Shown here: piece by piece, positions 39,469-40,028 of the stretch
Layout of the letters: each line of letters starts with the position of its first letter
How positions within the stretch are numbered: the stretch's first letter is position 1
Source: Candidatus Omnitrophota bacterium
Lineage (GTDB): Bacteria > Omnitrophota > Gorgyraeia > JABMRN01 > RBG-13-46-9
Assembly (NCBI GenBank): GCA_030605095.1
Contig: JAUWBJ010000004.1
Coordinates: forward strand, 1-40,028
DNA: 40,028 bases
Reading direction: 5' to 3'
The notes under the pieces: model-generated
Databases searched by the model: none
Seen by the model: only the letters and a program-made list of their open reading frames with translations
Told to the model about the DNA's origin: nothing
Translations under genes and position numbers: made by a program

Positions 39469-40028
39469 CACCAGCTATATGATGAGGAATTTCTGCAATG
39501 TACGCATAATACCGGAAGGGCTCATTTCTTTCCTAACTTAGGCCGGGCATATAGAGAAAAATATGAACAGATGGTTAAAAATATAATAAAAATCGCAAAT
39601 ATAAAAATTAGCCCATCCGATATGGAAAAGATACTCGATAAAGAATTATGGCTTATTCCTATTGCTCCGGATGATGAAGAAGCGAAAAAACGTCTTGAGA
39701 ATAACAAGCTTGTAATCTTTGACGAAAACGGTAACAGGTATGAAGTTCAAGGCCTTATGCATACGAGTGAAACAGCAATTCATATGTGTGTGCCTGGATG
39801 GCTCATTGATTCTTTAACTGGTAATAACAGGTATGAAACACCGGCTTCTGCGAGGGTTAGTAAAGAAGAGGCTGAATTAATACTTGAATACCGTTTAGCA
39901 AATGAACTTGGTAAAATGCTTGGTTACAAGCCAAGTAAATTTATAGAATCACAAAATGGAGAGGCATATGCAGCGAATCCAGCATCTAAAGAGGAGCTTA
40001 GGCAGGATTTTGTCTATCCAGAATTAAA
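39469..40028 (+). other. In-frame open continuation after TGA (>=186 codons, open at window edge)
   Basis: HQLYDEEFLQCTHNTGRAHFFPNLGRAYREKYEQMVKNIIKIANIKISPSDMEKILDKELWLIPIAPDDEEAKKRLENNKLVIFDENGNRYEVQGLMHTSETAIHMCVPGWLIDSL...; no stop to 40028. Confidence 0.75.

Noticed and set aside
38911-40028. Genome-wide reassignment of UGA
   Set aside because: UGA is the natural stop of gpsA (ATGA), hom (ATGA), thrC, lysC, nadC and uvrB in this window.

Overview
The window looks like a chromosomal segment from an uncultured bacterium. Gene content and the giant secreted/mosaic ORFs resemble Candidatus Omnitrophota, but that is inference. Positions 1-17130 are the 3' part of one uninterrupted giant ORF (at least 5709 codons, open at the left edge). 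It is a mosaic with TPR-like/coiled-coil segments, TM segments, seven XRE-type HTH modules, a YdcF/DUF218-like domain, one full and one half phosphotransacetylase-like domain, five HExxH zincin motifs plus one decayed copy, HEAT-like repeats and YD-like repeats. Next comes a small unknown operon (124 aa + 42 aa), preceded by a promoter and a 14-codon leader ORF that overlaps an intrinsic-terminator hairpin. Then follow gpsA-hom-thrC-tRNA-Pro(GGG), an ApgM-like protein (possible alternative homoserine kinase), cstA, lysC, cimA, valS, nadC, uvrB (554-aa intein in the Walker A motif), birA, coaX and CIRCE-groES-groEL. At the right edge is the start of another secreted ORF, interrupted by an in-frame TGA. 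The main points for follow-up are the repeated/decaying cassettes in the giant ORF, the two leader-peptide arrangements (17.3 kb and 18.1 kb), the triloop-hairpin array at 21.6-21.9 kb, the three-way-junction palindrome at 27.6 kb, the UvrB intein carrying an XRE HTH, and the in-frame TGA at 39466. All domain calls are by eye; no database search was run.
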